Of a stretch of DNA of 64,000 bases, positions 35,734 to 44,277 are shown piece by piece. The notes under the pieces were generated by a model. That model searched no databases and was not told where the DNA came from. It saw only the letters and a program-made list of their open reading frames with translations. Position numbers and translations under genes: made by a program. How positions within the stretch are numbered: the stretch's first letter is position 1; each line of letters opens with the position of its first letter. The stretch comes from DAITQM01 sp039794245 (GTDB lineage: Bacteria > Pseudomonadota > Gammaproteobacteria > Xanthomonadales > Wenzhouxiangellaceae), in NCBI GenBank assembly GCA_039794245.1, contig JBDIVS010000010.1, forward strand, positions 1 through 64,000, written 5' to 3'.

Positions 35734-37228
35734 GAAGATTGATCCGCCTAAAGCCGATTGCCTCACCGAGATGTTCGGCGGCAATCCTGTCACGGCCGGC
35801 CAGGTCGGCGATGGTCCGGGCGACGCGCAGGATGCGGTGGACGCCGCGGGCCGACAGGCGCAGGCGGGTGAGCGCTTGTTCGAGCAATGCCTCGCCGGCA
35901 GCGTCGAGCCGGCAGTAGCGCCGCAACTGCTGTTCGTCGAGCCGGGCATTGTGCCGGCCGGCGCGGGCGATCTGCCGGTCGCGCGCAGTGACGACGCGGG
36001 CGCGCACCGCGCTGCTGGGTTCCGCCCCGGCGGGGTGGCCGTTGAGCAGACGAACCGGCTGGCGCGGTACTTCGACGATGAGATCGAGGCGGTCGAGCAG
36101 CGGCCCCGAAATACGCGAGCGGTAGCGCCGGATCTGATCCGGGCTGCAATGGCATTGGCCGGAAGGATCGCCGGCGTAACCGCACGGGCACGGGTTCATC
36201 GCCGCCACTAACTGGAAGCGCGCCGGGAATTGCGCCTGCCGGGCGGCGCGCGAGATCGAAATCGCGCCGGCTTCGAGCGGTTCGCGCAGCACTTCGAGTA
36301 CGTGCCGTGAAAACTCCGGCAACTCGTCCAGAAACAATACGCCGTGATGGGCGAGCGAGATTTCGCCGGGCCGCGGCCGGCCGCCGCCGCCGACCAGCGC
36401 CACTGCCGAGGCGGTGTGGTGCGGCGCGCGGAAGCGGCGGGTATTCCATTCGGCCGGGTCGAGCCCCTGACGGCTGAGCGAGGCGATCGCCGCCGCTTCC
36501 AGCGCCTCGGCTTCGGTGAGCGGCGGCAAGATCGACGGCAGGCGGCTGGCGAGCATCGTCTTGCCGGTGCCCGGCGGCCCGATCAGCAGCAGGTGGTGGC
36601 CGCCGGCGGCGGCGATTTCAAGCGCCCGGCGGGCGTGGTGCTGGCCGGCGACATCGGCCAGATCTGGGCCTGGCCGGGCCACGGCGGGTGCCGGACGGGC
36701 GGCTTTCGGCAGCGGCAAAAGGCCGTTCAAGTGCTCGCAGACCGACAACAAGCGCTCGGCGATCCGGACATCGGCGCCGTCGATCAGCGCCGCTTCCGGA
36801 CCGTCCCCGGCAGCGACGATCAGCGTCCGGCCGGCGTCGCGCGCCGCCCACGAGGCGGTAAAAACGCCGCCGACCGGCCTGACCTCGCCGCTCAAAGACA
36901 ATTCGCCGAGCAGCTCGAGCGCCGCCAGGTCGTGCGCGGCAACCTGTTCCGAGGCGGCGAGAATGCCGATCGCAATCGGCAGGTCGAAACGCCCGCCTTC
37001 TTTGGGCAAGTCGGCCGGGGCCAGCGAAACGGTGATCCGCCGCTGCGGAAAATCGTAACCGGCGTTTTGCAGCGCGGCGCGCACCCGGTCACGGCTCTCT
37101 TTGACCGCGGTCTCTGGCAGGCCGACCAGCGACAGGCCGGGCAGACCGCCGGCGAGGTGAACTTCGACGGTGACCGGCGGGGCGTGGATACCTTCGGCGG
37201 CACGGCTGTGGACGATCGCAAGACTCAT
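35717..37228 (-). CDS. comM: ComM/YifB-type Mg-chelatase-like AAA+ ATPase
   Basis: ComM is a hexameric helicase that supports branch migration in natural transformation. The 503-residue protein has an N-terminal Lon-protease-like domain (VHLAGGLPGLSLVGLPETAV), Walker A (LIGPPGTGKTMLASRLP), Walker B (VLFLDELPEF), a zinc-finger segment (AAMNPCPCGYAGD) and a C-terminal domain (LSARGVHRILRVARTIADL). I chose the ATG at 37228 (MSLAIVHSRA). The last residues (HPTVA) and the stop are encoded by an inserted repeat arm, so the native C-terminus has been replaced by a few residues. Confidence 0.94.
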   Translation of the reverse strand: MSLAIVHSRAAEGIHAPPVTVEVHLAGGLPGLSLVGLPETAVKESRDRVRAALQNAGYDFPQRRITVSLAPADLPKEGGRFDLPIAIGILAASEQVAAHDLAALELLGELSLSGEVRPVGGVFTASWAARDAGRTLIVAAGDGPEAALIDGADVRIAERLLSVCEHLNGLLPLPKAARPAPAVARPGPDLADVAGQHHARRALEIAAAGGHHLLLIGPPGTGKTMLASRLPSILPPLTEAEALEAAAIASLSRQGLDPAEWNTRRFRAPHHTASAVALVGGGGRPRPGEISLAHHGVLFLDELPEFSRHVLEVLREPLEAGAISISRAARQAQFPARFQLVAAMNPCPCGYAGDPSGQCHCSPDQIRRYRSRISGPLLDRLDLIVEVPRQPVRLLNGHPAGAEPSSAVRARVVTARDRQIARAGRHNARLDEQQLRRYCRLDAAGEALLEQALTRLRLSARGVHRILRVARTIADLAGRDRIAAEHLGEAIGFRRINLHPTVA

Positions 37229-37370
37229 CGGCGAAGCGGCTGAGTTGAAACAGCCACCAGCATAGAGCCCCGGCGGGCCGCGGGCGATCGGCGCCCGCCG
37301 CGGCATTATGTAGGCGACGGCCGACGCGTGGTGTCAGGCGCCGCCGACAAGCAGCAGCCCCCGTGCCGGG

Positions 37371-37622
37371 TCAAGGCGCGATATCGCGCTCTTCCATATC
37401 GGCGAGGCGTTTTTCCAGCTCCTCGAGCCGCTCGCGGGTGCGGGCCAGCACGGCGCGCTGGGCGTCGAACTCCTCGCGGGTCACGAGCTCGAGCTTTTCC
37501 AGGCCGCTTTTCAGGACGGCGCGGAACTGCTGCTCCAGGTCCTCGCGCATGGCACGCACGCTGTCGGGCAGTTTCTCGCCGAATTTGCGTGCCAGATCGT
37601 CGATGTTGCGAAAATCAACCAT
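37371..37622 (-). CDS. ubiK: UbiK/BMFP-domain accessory protein
   Basis: The 83-residue protein is mostly helical with a C-terminal coiled coil (RERLEELEKRLADMEERD) and starts MVDFRNIDDLARKFGEKLP. This matches the UbiK (YqiC, BMFP) family that assists aerobic ubiquinone synthesis with UbiJ. It is divergent from the P-II gene with 67 bases between starts; a BMFP gene near glnK is a common arrangement. The start is the ATG at 37622, well inside a longer open frame. Confidence 0.9.
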   Translation of the reverse strand: MVDFRNIDDLARKFGEKLPDSVRAMREDLEQQFRAVLKSGLEKLELVTREEFDAQRAVLARTRERLEELEKRLADMEERDIAP

Positions 37623-37689
37623 GTCGTCCTCCTTCGGCGCACGGGCTATGCTACATTCTCCGCCGCTTCCCACCTCGGACCAAGCCGCG

Positions 37690-38028
37690 ATGAAATGGAT
37701 CGTTGCGATCATCAAACCCTTCAAGCTCGATGACGTGCGCGAAGCGCTCGCCGGGGCCGGTGTGCAGGGCATGACGGTCACCGAAGTCAAGGGCTTCGGC
37801 CGCCAGAAAGGCCATACCGAATTGTATCGCGGCGCCGAATACGTCGTCGATTTTCTGCCCAAACTGAAACTCGAAATCGCGGTGCCCGACGAGCAGGCCG
37901 ACGCCGTCGTCGAGACCATCGTCCACACCGCCGCCTCGGGGCGCATCGGCGACGGCAAGGTGTTCGTGCTGCCGCTCGACCGCGCCGTGCGGATCCGCAC
38001 CGGCGAGGAAGGTGACGACGCGCTCTGA
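37690..38028 (+). CDS. glnK: P-II nitrogen regulatory protein
   Basis: The 112-residue P-II protein starts MKWIVAIIKPFKLDDVREAL and has the T-loop GFGRQKGHTELYRGAEY, whose Tyr is the uridylylation site. It then has the B-loop TAASGRIGDGKVFVLPLD. It senses 2-oxoglutarate, ATP and ADP and regulates glutamine synthetase adenylylation or AmtB. Whether it is GlnB or GlnK cannot be settled because no amtB follows; the next gene is convergent pgpA. The symbol is a best guess. Confidence 0.9.
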   Translation: MKWIVAIIKPFKLDDVREALAGAGVQGMTVTEVKGFGRQKGHTELYRGAEYVVDFLPKLKLEIAVPDEQADAVVETIVHTAASGRIGDGKVFVLPLDRAVRIRTGEEGDDAL

Positions 38029-38047
38029 GCCCGGATCATTCATGACC
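38028..38047. repeat. Solo end of the AGCCCGGAT repeat family
   Basis: AGCCCGGATCATTCATGACC differs at one base from the left end of the 32391-32573 element. It lies between the stops of convergent glnK and pgpA, and overlaps the last base of the glnK stop codon. Confidence 0.65.
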
Positions 38048-38051
38048 GGCA

Positions 38052-38528
38052 TCAAAGCCACAGGCCGGCCGCGGCAAGAACGATGAGTGTCCACAGACCG
38101 GCAACCAGATCGTCGAGCATCACCCCGGCGCCGTTTTTGCAGCGCCGGTCGATCTCGCCGGCGGGCCAGGGTTTGACGATATCGAAGAATCTGAACAACA
38201 GAAAACCGGCAGCCAGCCACGGCCAGCGGTTCGGCACCAGGGCGAGCGCCAGCCACAGGCCGCAGAATTCGTCCCAGACGATCGCCCGGTGGTCGGCGAC
38301 TCCGAGCGCCCGCCCGGCGCGGTCGCAGGCCCAGATGCCAAGTCCGACCGCCGCTAGCAGTACCAGCGCATACCATGGGCAGCTCAAATGCTTGAGCACG
38401 AAGGCCAGGGGCAGCGCGGCGAGCGACCCGGCTGTACCGGGCGCCACCGGGCTCAAGCCCGCGCCGAAACCGAGGGCGAGCATTCCTGACGGCGTGCCGA
38501 GTACCGCCGCCGGCCGCCTCCCGTTCAA
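38052..38528 (-). CDS. pgpA: Phosphatidylglycerophosphatase A
   Basis: PgpA removes phosphate from phosphatidylglycerophosphate in the inner membrane. The 158-residue protein has three or four hydrophobic helices and the family segments LSPVAPGTAGSLAALPLA, IVWDEFCGLW and FDIVKPWPAGEIDRR. It commonly follows thiL directly; here a SYLF lipoprotein gene lies between them. Confidence 0.94.
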   Translation of the reverse strand: MNGRRPAAVLGTPSGMLALGFGAGLSPVAPGTAGSLAALPLAFVLKHLSCPWYALVLLAAVGLGIWACDRAGRALGVADHRAIVWDEFCGLWLALALVPNRWPWLAAGFLLFRFFDIVKPWPAGEIDRRCKNGAGVMLDDLVAGLWTLIVLAAAGLWL

Positions 38529-38540
38529 GCGCCGCCCGCC

Positions 38541-39089
38541 TTATTCGCCGAATGCCTGGTAACTGAATTTCTGGCCGCCGACCGCCGCCTCGAACATCAG
38601 GCCGCTCTCGTCCATCGTGAACACCGCCACGCCGTTTTCAAACTTGGCGTTGGCCCCAGCGCCCGAATACAACGCCACCGCGGTGGCCTGCGAACTGAAG
38701 GCGAACTTGCCCTGGCGGAAACGGTTCAATGCCGCGAGATCCTCGAAGGCCAGGATCTCGGTGTACGCCTGCCCGCCGAGCTGGAGGCCGATCGTCGCCT
38801 GGCTGAGATCGGTATAGCCGATCTGCCGGTCGTTTTCGTACAGCACACCGCGGCCGTAAGCGCCGCCGACGCCGATCGCTCCTTTACCGACTTTGGGAAA
38901 CACCGCGTAACCGGCGGCCTGGTCAAACAAGGCAGCCAGGCTTTCGTCTTTCCCTTTCGCCAGGGCCAGCACCCGATCGGCTTCACCCCGGAGGTCGTCG
39001 CGCTCCCTCTCGGTGCCGGGCGCAGTGGCGCAGGCCGCGAGCATAGCGGCAGCACTCAGCCAGGACATCCATTGCAGTCGGTAAAACAT
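38541..39089 (-). CDS. SYLF (YSC84-like) domain lipoprotein
   Basis: The 182-residue protein starts at the ATG at 39089 and has a lipoprotein signal (SAAAMLAACATAP, with the lipidated Cys). A SYLF domain follows, with AGYAVFPKVGKGAIGVGGAYGRG, the lipid-associated hallmark, and QLGGQAYTEILAF. SYLF proteins bind membranes or lipids, and bacterial roles are little known. It sits between thiL and pgpA on the same strand. The longer frame from 39131 would overlap thiL and lacks the signal at its N-terminus. Confidence 0.88.
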   Translation of the reverse strand: MFYRLQWMSWLSAAAMLAACATAPGTERERDDLRGEADRVLALAKGKDESLAALFDQAAGYAVFPKVGKGAIGVGGAYGRGVLYENDRQIGYTDLSQATIGLQLGGQAYTEILAFEDLAALNRFRQGKFAFSSQATAVALYSGAGANAKFENGVAVFTMDESGLMFEAAVGGQKFSYQAFGE

Positions 39090-39114
39090 GAGTCGCACTC
39101 CTTCATGGACAACG

Positions 39115-40083
39115 TCAAACGAAATGATCATAGCCCAAATCCGGTGCCGTCCACCGGCCGCCGCCGGGCGTCACGCAGGCGATCCCAGGTGCGCGGCTGA
39201 TGGTACCGATCGCCGCCAACCGCACGCCGGCGGCCGCAGCCCGCGCCACGGCCTCATCCAGGCGATCGGCCGGCACGGTCAGGCAAAGCTCGTAATCGTC
39301 GCCACCGGTGCATTGCGCGGCCCATCTTTCGGCATCAGGCCAGCCGAGGGCAAAGAGCGCCGGCGAGACCGGCAGTGCCATGAGGTCAAGGCGCGCACCC
39401 AGACTATCGGCGGCCAGTAAATGACCGAGATCGGCGAGCAGGCCGTCGGAGACATCGATCGCCGCGGTAGCGATGCCGGCCAAAGCCGCGCCGGCGGCCA
39501 GGCGCGGCCGCGGCCGGAACAGGCGCCGGGCGAGCGCCGCCGGGCACGGCTCGCCAGCACTGAGCAAGTGCCAGGCGGCCGCCGCATCGCCGAGCGTGCC
39601 GGTAACGGCGACCCGATCACCAGGCCGGGCGCCGCGCCGGGTCAACGGCCGCTCGGGTGCCCGGCCGAGAACGGTCACCGTGATGCTGGACGGGCCGCGC
39701 GTCGTATCACCGCCGATCAGATCGACTTGGTAATGCCGTGCCAGGCGGGCGAAACCGCGCAAGAAGCCGGCGAGCCAGCGACAATCGGCGGCCGGCAGCG
39801 TCAGATTCAGCAGCGCCCAGGCCGGTTCGGCGCCCATCGCCGCCAGATCGCTGAGGTTGACGGCCAGGGCTTTCCAACCGAGATCGGCCGGCCGGATCCA
39901 GGCGGGATAATGCACGCCCTCGTTCAGCGTATCGGTAGCGACCGCCAGCCGGCCGGCCGCCGCGATCAGCGCCGCGTCGTCGCCGATGCCGAGGACGGTA
40001 TCGGCGCGCCTGGGCGATAGGCGCGCGGCGATTTGCTCGATCAATTCGAATTCACCCACCGCCCCTGGGGTATTCACGGCCAC
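39115..40083 (-). CDS. thiL: Thiamine-monophosphate kinase
   Basis: ThiL phosphorylates thiamine monophosphate to the pyrophosphate cofactor. The 322-residue protein has GIGDDAALI (metal-binding Asp pair), DTLNEGVHYPAW, GGDTTRGPSSITVTVLG, AIDVSDGLLADLGHLL and a C-terminal GGDDYELCLTVP. It follows the response-regulator gene by nine bases. nusB, its usual upstream partner, is absent. Confidence 0.95.
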   Translation of the reverse strand: MAVNTPGAVGEFELIEQIAARLSPRRADTVLGIGDDAALIAAAGRLAVATDTLNEGVHYPAWIRPADLGWKALAVNLSDLAAMGAEPAWALLNLTLPAADCRWLAGFLRGFARLARHYQVDLIGGDTTRGPSSITVTVLGRAPERPLTRRGARPGDRVAVTGTLGDAAAAWHLLSAGEPCPAALARRLFRPRPRLAAGAALAGIATAAIDVSDGLLADLGHLLAADSLGARLDLMALPVSPALFALGWPDAERWAAQCTGGDDYELCLTVPADRLDEAVARAAAAGVRLAAIGTISRAPGIACVTPGGGRWTAPDLGYDHFV

Positions 40084-40092
40084 AGGCGGCGA

Positions 40093-40767
40093 TCAAGCTT
40101 CGGCGCGCAGCCGGTAACCGCGGCCGCGCAACGTTTCGATCGGATTCCATGTCCCTGCGGGGTCGATCTTGCGGCGCAACCGGCCGATCAGCACCTCGAG
40201 GACATTGGAATCGGGGTCGGTATCCTCGTCGTATAAATGTTCGTTCAGCACCTGCTTGCTCAGCACCTCGCCGCGGTGGTGCAGAAGGTAGGCGAGCAGC
40301 TTGTATTCGTAGGCGGTCAGTTCCAGCGATTGTCCCTCGCGTGTCACCGTTTGCGAACTGAGGTTGAGGGTGAGCGGGCCGTGGGCGATTTCTGCCGCGG
40401 CATGACCGGCGCTGCGCCGAAGCAGCGCCTGGACGCGGGCGATCAACTCCGGGGTGTGAAAAGGTTTGGTGAGATAATCATCGGCTCCGGCTTCGAGCCC
40501 AGCGACCTTGTCCTGCCACTGATCTCGGGCGGTCAGTACGATCACCGGCAGTGTCGAACCCGCAGCGCGCAGTTTGGCGATCAAATCCCGGCCGTCGAGG
40601 CGCGGCAGACCGAGGTCGACGATCGCCAGATCGACCGGGTACTCGCATGCCATGTAGAGCCCCTCCTCGCCGTCGGCGGCACGATCGACGGCATAACCGG
40701 CCTCGCGCAACCGGGCGCTGGTCAGCGCCGCCAGCCGGTCGTCATCTTCGACGAGCAAAAGGCGCAT
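40093..40767 (-). CDS. OmpR-family response regulator without an adjacent kinase
   Basis: The 224-residue regulator has a receiver domain with acidic pocket EDD (8-10), phosphorylated Asp at about 51 (AIVDLGLPRLDG) and the Lys in YLTKPF. Its C-terminal winged helix (LTAYEYKLLAYLLHHRGEVL, RGRGYRL) resembles PhoP/QseB. A PepSY-like gene lies six bases upstream. Such operons normally continue with a histidine kinase, but here thiL follows, so the kinase was lost or lies elsewhere. Confidence 0.92.
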   Translation of the reverse strand: MRLLLVEDDDRLAALTSARLREAGYAVDRAADGEEGLYMACEYPVDLAIVDLGLPRLDGRDLIAKLRAAGSTLPVIVLTARDQWQDKVAGLEAGADDYLTKPFHTPELIARVQALLRRSAGHAAAEIAHGPLTLNLSSQTVTREGQSLELTAYEYKLLAYLLHHRGEVLSKQVLNEHLYDEDTDPDSNVLEVLIGRLRRKIDPAGTWNPIETLRGRGYRLRAEA

Positions 40768-40772
40768 CGGGC

Positions 40773-41072
40773 TCAGTCATCGGCCGGGATCCGCACGGTC
40801 TTGACCTTGCCTTCCTTGGTCAAGACCCTGATCACGTGAAACCTGCGGCCGTTTTTGACCACCGTTTCGGCCGAGATCACTTTCCCCTGGTATTGCGCCG
40901 CGGCCTGGCGGGCGGCGCTGCGCAGGTCGATGGCCAGCGCCGGCAGCGCGACCAGCAAGGCGAGAAGCAGCACCGGCAGCAGGCACCACACGGCCCGCCG
41001 GCGGCGGGCGCGGGCGGCCGGCGGCGTGGCCGAGCCGGTGGTTTTGCGGTTATGGCGGATCAAGCGCAGCAT
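40773..41072 (-). CDS. Membrane-anchored PepSY-like protein
   Basis: The 99-residue protein has one membrane helix (CLLPVLLLALLVALPALAI) and a short C-terminal PepSY-like domain (AAAQYQGKVISAETV, RRFHVIRVLTKEGKVKTVRI). PepSY proteins next to two-component systems often modulate sensor activity at the membrane. It is first in an operon with the regulator, thiL, the SYLF gene and pgpA. Confidence 0.82.
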   Translation of the reverse strand: MLRLIRHNRKTTGSATPPAARARRRRAVWCLLPVLLLALLVALPALAIDLRSAARQAAAQYQGKVISAETVVKNGRRFHVIRVLTKEGKVKTVRIPADD

Positions 41073-41127
41073 CGGGGATTATTGTACGCCCGGTGGCTGA
41101 ACGGGGACTTAACCCGATCATGACAGA

Positions 41128-41162
41128 AGCTCCGATCAGTCCGTCCTGGACTGATCGGAGCT
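41128..41162. terminator. 15-bp perfect hairpin downstream of the fatty acyl reductase
   Basis: AGCTCCGATCAGTCC (41128-41142) pairs perfectly with 41148-41162 around a 5-base loop. It lies 35 bases past the stop of the minus-strand reductase gene and upstream of the PepSY gene. No T-run follows, so termination is inferred from its strength and position. Confidence 0.55.
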
Positions 41163-41197
41163 GGACCTGCGTCCTTGGCCGAACCCACCGCTGCGGC

Positions 41198-43183
41198 TCA
41201 CCAATGGATGCCGCGCATCAGCGAAGCGAAGGCGATCTGTTCCTGCGACGCCGTCTCGTCGCGGCCGCGCATGCCTTTGGCCGCCGCGGAATCGGGAAAC
41301 AGCCGGAAGGCCGAGTTCATGATGATTTCCGAAACCTTGGGCATCAGAAGGTGCAACACCTGGGCGAAAATGCCGAGCCTCGTTGCTATCCGCTGCGGCC
41401 GGTAGATGATCGCGTTCTTGACCAGATCGGCCGCTTCCGCCGGGCTGATCGTCGGCACGTTTTCGTAGATTTTGGTCGGCGCGATCATCGGCGTGCGGAC
41501 CAGCGGCATGTTGATCGTGGTGAAAGCGATACCGGTATCGCTGAATTCGGCGGCGGCGCAGCGCGCGAAGGCGTCGAGCGCCGCCTTCGAGGCGACGTAG
41601 GCTGAAAAGCGTGGCGCGTTGCTCAAAACGCCGATCGAGGAGATGTTGATCACCTGCCCCGAGTGCCGCTGCTCCATGTGCGGCAAAAAGCCGAGGATCA
41701 ATTTGAGCGCCCCGAAATAATTGAGCTGCATGGTGCGCGTGAAATCGTGAAACCGGTCGTAGGACAGCGCCAGGGAGCGGCGAATCGAGCGCCCGGCGTT
41801 GTTGATCAGGATATCCGGGCAGCCGTGTTCCTTGAGCACCGCCTTGACCAGGCGGTCGCAGTCGTCCGGCTCGGCCAGATCGGCGCGAAAAGCGTGCGCG
41901 ATACCGCCGGCGGCCTTGATCCCCTGCACGGTCGCCTGCAACTCATCCTCGCCACGGGCGACGATCATCACCTCGGCGCCGGCCTGGGCGAGCATTTCGG
42001 CGGTCGCCTTGCCGATCCCGGACGAGCCGCCGGTGATCAGGATCTTCCGCCCCCGGACGTGGCCGGCGAGCGAGCGGTCAATGAACAGTTCGGGATCGAG
42101 GTGGCGTTCCCAGTAGTCCCACAGCACCCAGGCGTAGTCCTCGATGTCGGGCAGCACGATGCCGCTGCCTTTGAGCGCGCTGTCGGTTTCACGGGCATCG
42201 AAACGGGTCGGATAATTGATCAGCCCCAACAGATCGCGTGGCAGCCCGAGTTCGCGCAAAAGGTGCTGGGTCACGCGCCTGACCGGCGGCAGCATCACCA
42301 GCGCCTGCTTGAGCGCCGACGGGATGAACTTGAACAACCGGGCATCGATGCGCATCGTCATCTGCGGCGCGTGACCGGCGTTGGCGAACAGGTTCAGAAT
42401 CTCACCGATGCGCCGCGGTTTACGATCGACCAAGTGGAAACATTTGCCATCCAAGCTCGGTTTGTGGGCGATGTGGTCCATCACCCGGGCGACGTAATCG
42501 ACCGGCACGAGATTGATCCGGCCGCCCTCGATACCGATCATCGGCATCCACGGCGGCAGCATGCGGCGGGTTTTCTGGAGCAGCTTGAAGAAGTAATAGG
42601 GCCCGTCGATCTTGTCGATCTCGCCGGTTTGCGAATGGCCGACGACGATCGCCGGGCGGTACACTCGCCACGGAACGGTGCATTCGCGGCGGACGATGCC
42701 TTCCGATTCGTGCTTGGTCCGGAAATAGGGATGGTTCAGGTTTTCCGCTTCGTCGAACATGTCCTCGCGGAAAACGCCGCTGTACAGCCCGGCGGCGGCG
42801 ATCGAACTGGTGTGGTGAAAACAACCCGCGCCGAGGGCCGCGGCCAGTTGCACGGCGTGGCGCGTCCCTTCGATATTGGTCGCCTCCTGCTCTTCGGCGC
42901 CGGCGGCCAGATCGTAGATCGCGGCGAGATGAAAGAAATGCTGGATTTTGCCTTTCAGCTTGGCGCGCTCGGCCGGACTGATGCCGCACAGCGACCGGGT
43001 GAGATCGCCAGGCACCGCGACCAGGCGCTTGCCGGCCTCGCCGAGCCCGGCCTTCAGCGTATTGAATTTCGCCCGCGAACCGCGGCGCACGAGAACATAT
43101 ATTTCGCCTTTGCGCCTGGCCGCCAGCTCCGCGATCAGATGGCGGCCGATGAATCCGGTGCCGCCGGTAATGAAATAGCTCAT
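41198..43183 (-). CDS. Two-domain fatty acyl-CoA/aldehyde reductase (FAR-like SDR)
   Basis: The 661-residue protein joins two NAD(P)-binding domains. The N-terminal male-sterility/NAD-binding-4 domain has YFITGGTGFIGRHLIAEL and an active-site Tyr-Lys in PYFRTKHESEG. The C-terminal SDR domain has ILITGGSSGIGKATAEML and YVASKAALDAF. This layout matches Marinobacter-type fatty acyl-CoA reductases that make fatty alcohols, for example for wax esters. The ATG at 43183 has GAGAGG upstream. It is divergent from the acyl-CoA-binding protein gene, which supports an acyl-CoA substrate. Confidence 0.88.
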   Translation of the reverse strand: MSYFITGGTGFIGRHLIAELAARRKGEIYVLVRRGSRAKFNTLKAGLGEAGKRLVAVPGDLTRSLCGISPAERAKLKGKIQHFFHLAAIYDLAAGAEEQEATNIEGTRHAVQLAAALGAGCFHHTSSIAAAGLYSGVFREDMFDEAENLNHPYFRTKHESEGIVRRECTVPWRVYRPAIVVGHSQTGEIDKIDGPYYFFKLLQKTRRMLPPWMPMIGIEGGRINLVPVDYVARVMDHIAHKPSLDGKCFHLVDRKPRRIGEILNLFANAGHAPQMTMRIDARLFKFIPSALKQALVMLPPVRRVTQHLLRELGLPRDLLGLINYPTRFDARETDSALKGSGIVLPDIEDYAWVLWDYWERHLDPELFIDRSLAGHVRGRKILITGGSSGIGKATAEMLAQAGAEVMIVARGEDELQATVQGIKAAGGIAHAFRADLAEPDDCDRLVKAVLKEHGCPDILINNAGRSIRRSLALSYDRFHDFTRTMQLNYFGALKLILGFLPHMEQRHSGQVINISSIGVLSNAPRFSAYVASKAALDAFARCAAAEFSDTGIAFTTINMPLVRTPMIAPTKIYENVPTISPAEAADLVKNAIIYRPQRIATRLGIFAQVLHLLMPKVSEIIMNSAFRLFPDSAAAKGMRGRDETASQEQIAFASLMRGIHW

Positions 43184-43240
43184 TTTGCCTCTCTCCGTCG
43201 TCAACGCTGCTCTACCGCCAAGTCCGGCATCTTCGGCGCC

Positions 43241-43263
43241 GCCCGCCGGGCGAGCCGGCGGGC
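43241..43263. promoter_or_regulatory. 9-bp inverted repeat between reductase and ACBP genes
   Basis: GCCCGCCGG (43241-43249) and CCGGCGGGC (43255-43263) are perfectly complementary around 5 bases. The site lies in the divergent promoter region next to a TetR gene. It could be an operator, but GC-rich palindromes also arise by chance here. Confidence 0.35.
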
Positions 43264-43344
43264 TACCGTGCCGCGCACACTCCGGCAGCGGCCCGCAGCC
43301 GGCATTATGGCATCATAACGCAGCCGAACCTGGAGAAAACGGCC

Positions 43345-43608
43345 ATGAACGACGATCTCAAAAGCCGCTTCGCAGCAGCACTGGCGGCGGTCAAGACCCT
43401 GCCCGAAAGACCGGACAACGACATGCTGCTCAGGCTCTACGCACTCTACAAACAGGCGACCGAAGGCGACGCCGGCGGTCCGCGGCCGGGGATGTTCGAT
43501 TTTGTCGCCGCCGCCAAGTACGAGGCCTGGGAGAATCTCAAGGGACTGGGCCGGGACGAGGCGATGCAGCGCTATATCAAACTGGTTGAAAGGCTGGCCG
43601 GCGAATGA
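43345..43608 (+). CDS. Acyl-CoA-binding protein
   Basis: The 87-residue protein has the four-helix ACBP pattern: NDMLLRLYALYKQATEGDA (the conserved YxLYKQAT segment), FDFVAAAKYEAWENLKGL and AMQRYIKLVERL. ACBPs carry long-chain acyl-CoA esters in the cytoplasm. Its divergent neighbour is a fatty acyl reductase and a TetR regulator follows 15 bases later, so the three look like one lipid module. Confidence 0.93.
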   Translation: MNDDLKSRFAAALAAVKTLPERPDNDMLLRLYALYKQATEGDAGGPRPGMFDFVAAAKYEAWENLKGLGRDEAMQRYIKLVERLAGE

Positions 43609-43623
43609 ACCGGGGGGCCGCCG

Positions 43624-44256
43624 ATGTCCCGGCGCAACACCCGTGAAGCGATTCTCGATACCGCGCTCGCGCTGTTCAACGAGCACGGCATCGAGCGGGT
43701 CAGCACCAACCTGATCGCCCTGGAACTCGATATCAGCCCGGGAAACCTGTACTACCATTTCCGCCACAAGGACGACATCGTCGAGGCCCTGTTCGCCCGC
43801 CACGAGGCGGCGATGTGCGGCCTGCTCGCCGTCCGCGGCGCGCCCGGCCTCGGCCTCGAAGACACCTGGTTTTATCTGCACCACCTGTTCGAACTGATCG
43901 GGATGCATCGTTTTTTGTACCGCAACTTCAGCGATATCACGAGCCGCAGCCGCAAAATCGGCAAACGCTTCAAATCCCTGATCGAATTGCAGGCGGCGAG
44001 CATCCGCAGCCTGACCGACAGCCTCAGGCTGGCCGGCATCCTCAAGGCCAACGCCGCCGAACAGGCGGCACTGATCCGCAACGTGCTGCTGATCACAACC
44101 TGCTGGTTGTCTTTCGCCGAGTTGTTGTCGCCGCTCGCCGCGTCCGGTCCGGCGCTCGCCGTCTGGCAGGTGCTCAGCCTGTTCGTACCCCTGTTCAGGG
44201 AACCGGAACGCGGCCAGCTCGAAGCGTTGGCGCTGCAATATCTGAACGACGCGTAA
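43624..44256 (+). CDS. TetR-family transcriptional regulator
   Basis: The 210-residue protein has an N-terminal TetR DNA-binding domain (TREAILDTALALFNEHGIER, ISPGNLYYHFRHKDDIVEAL) and a helical ligand domain. TetR proteins in lipid modules often sense acyl-CoA. It probably controls the reductase and ACBP genes through the intergenic region at 43184-43344. The ligand is not inferable from sequence. Confidence 0.9.
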   Translation: MSRRNTREAILDTALALFNEHGIERVSTNLIALELDISPGNLYYHFRHKDDIVEALFARHEAAMCGLLAVRGAPGLGLEDTWFYLHHLFELIGMHRFLYRNFSDITSRSRKIGKRFKSLIELQAASIRSLTDSLRLAGILKANAAEQAALIRNVLLITTCWLSFAELLSPLAASGPALAVWQVLSLFVPLFREPERGQLEALALQYLNDA

Positions 44257-44277
44257 CCCAGGATAATCCAAGCCGCC

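Noticed and set aside
41663..43318. A 551-codon plus-strand open frame across the fatty acyl reductase
   Set aside because: It is antisense to a gene with two intact nucleotide-binding motifs. No domain is visible in it.
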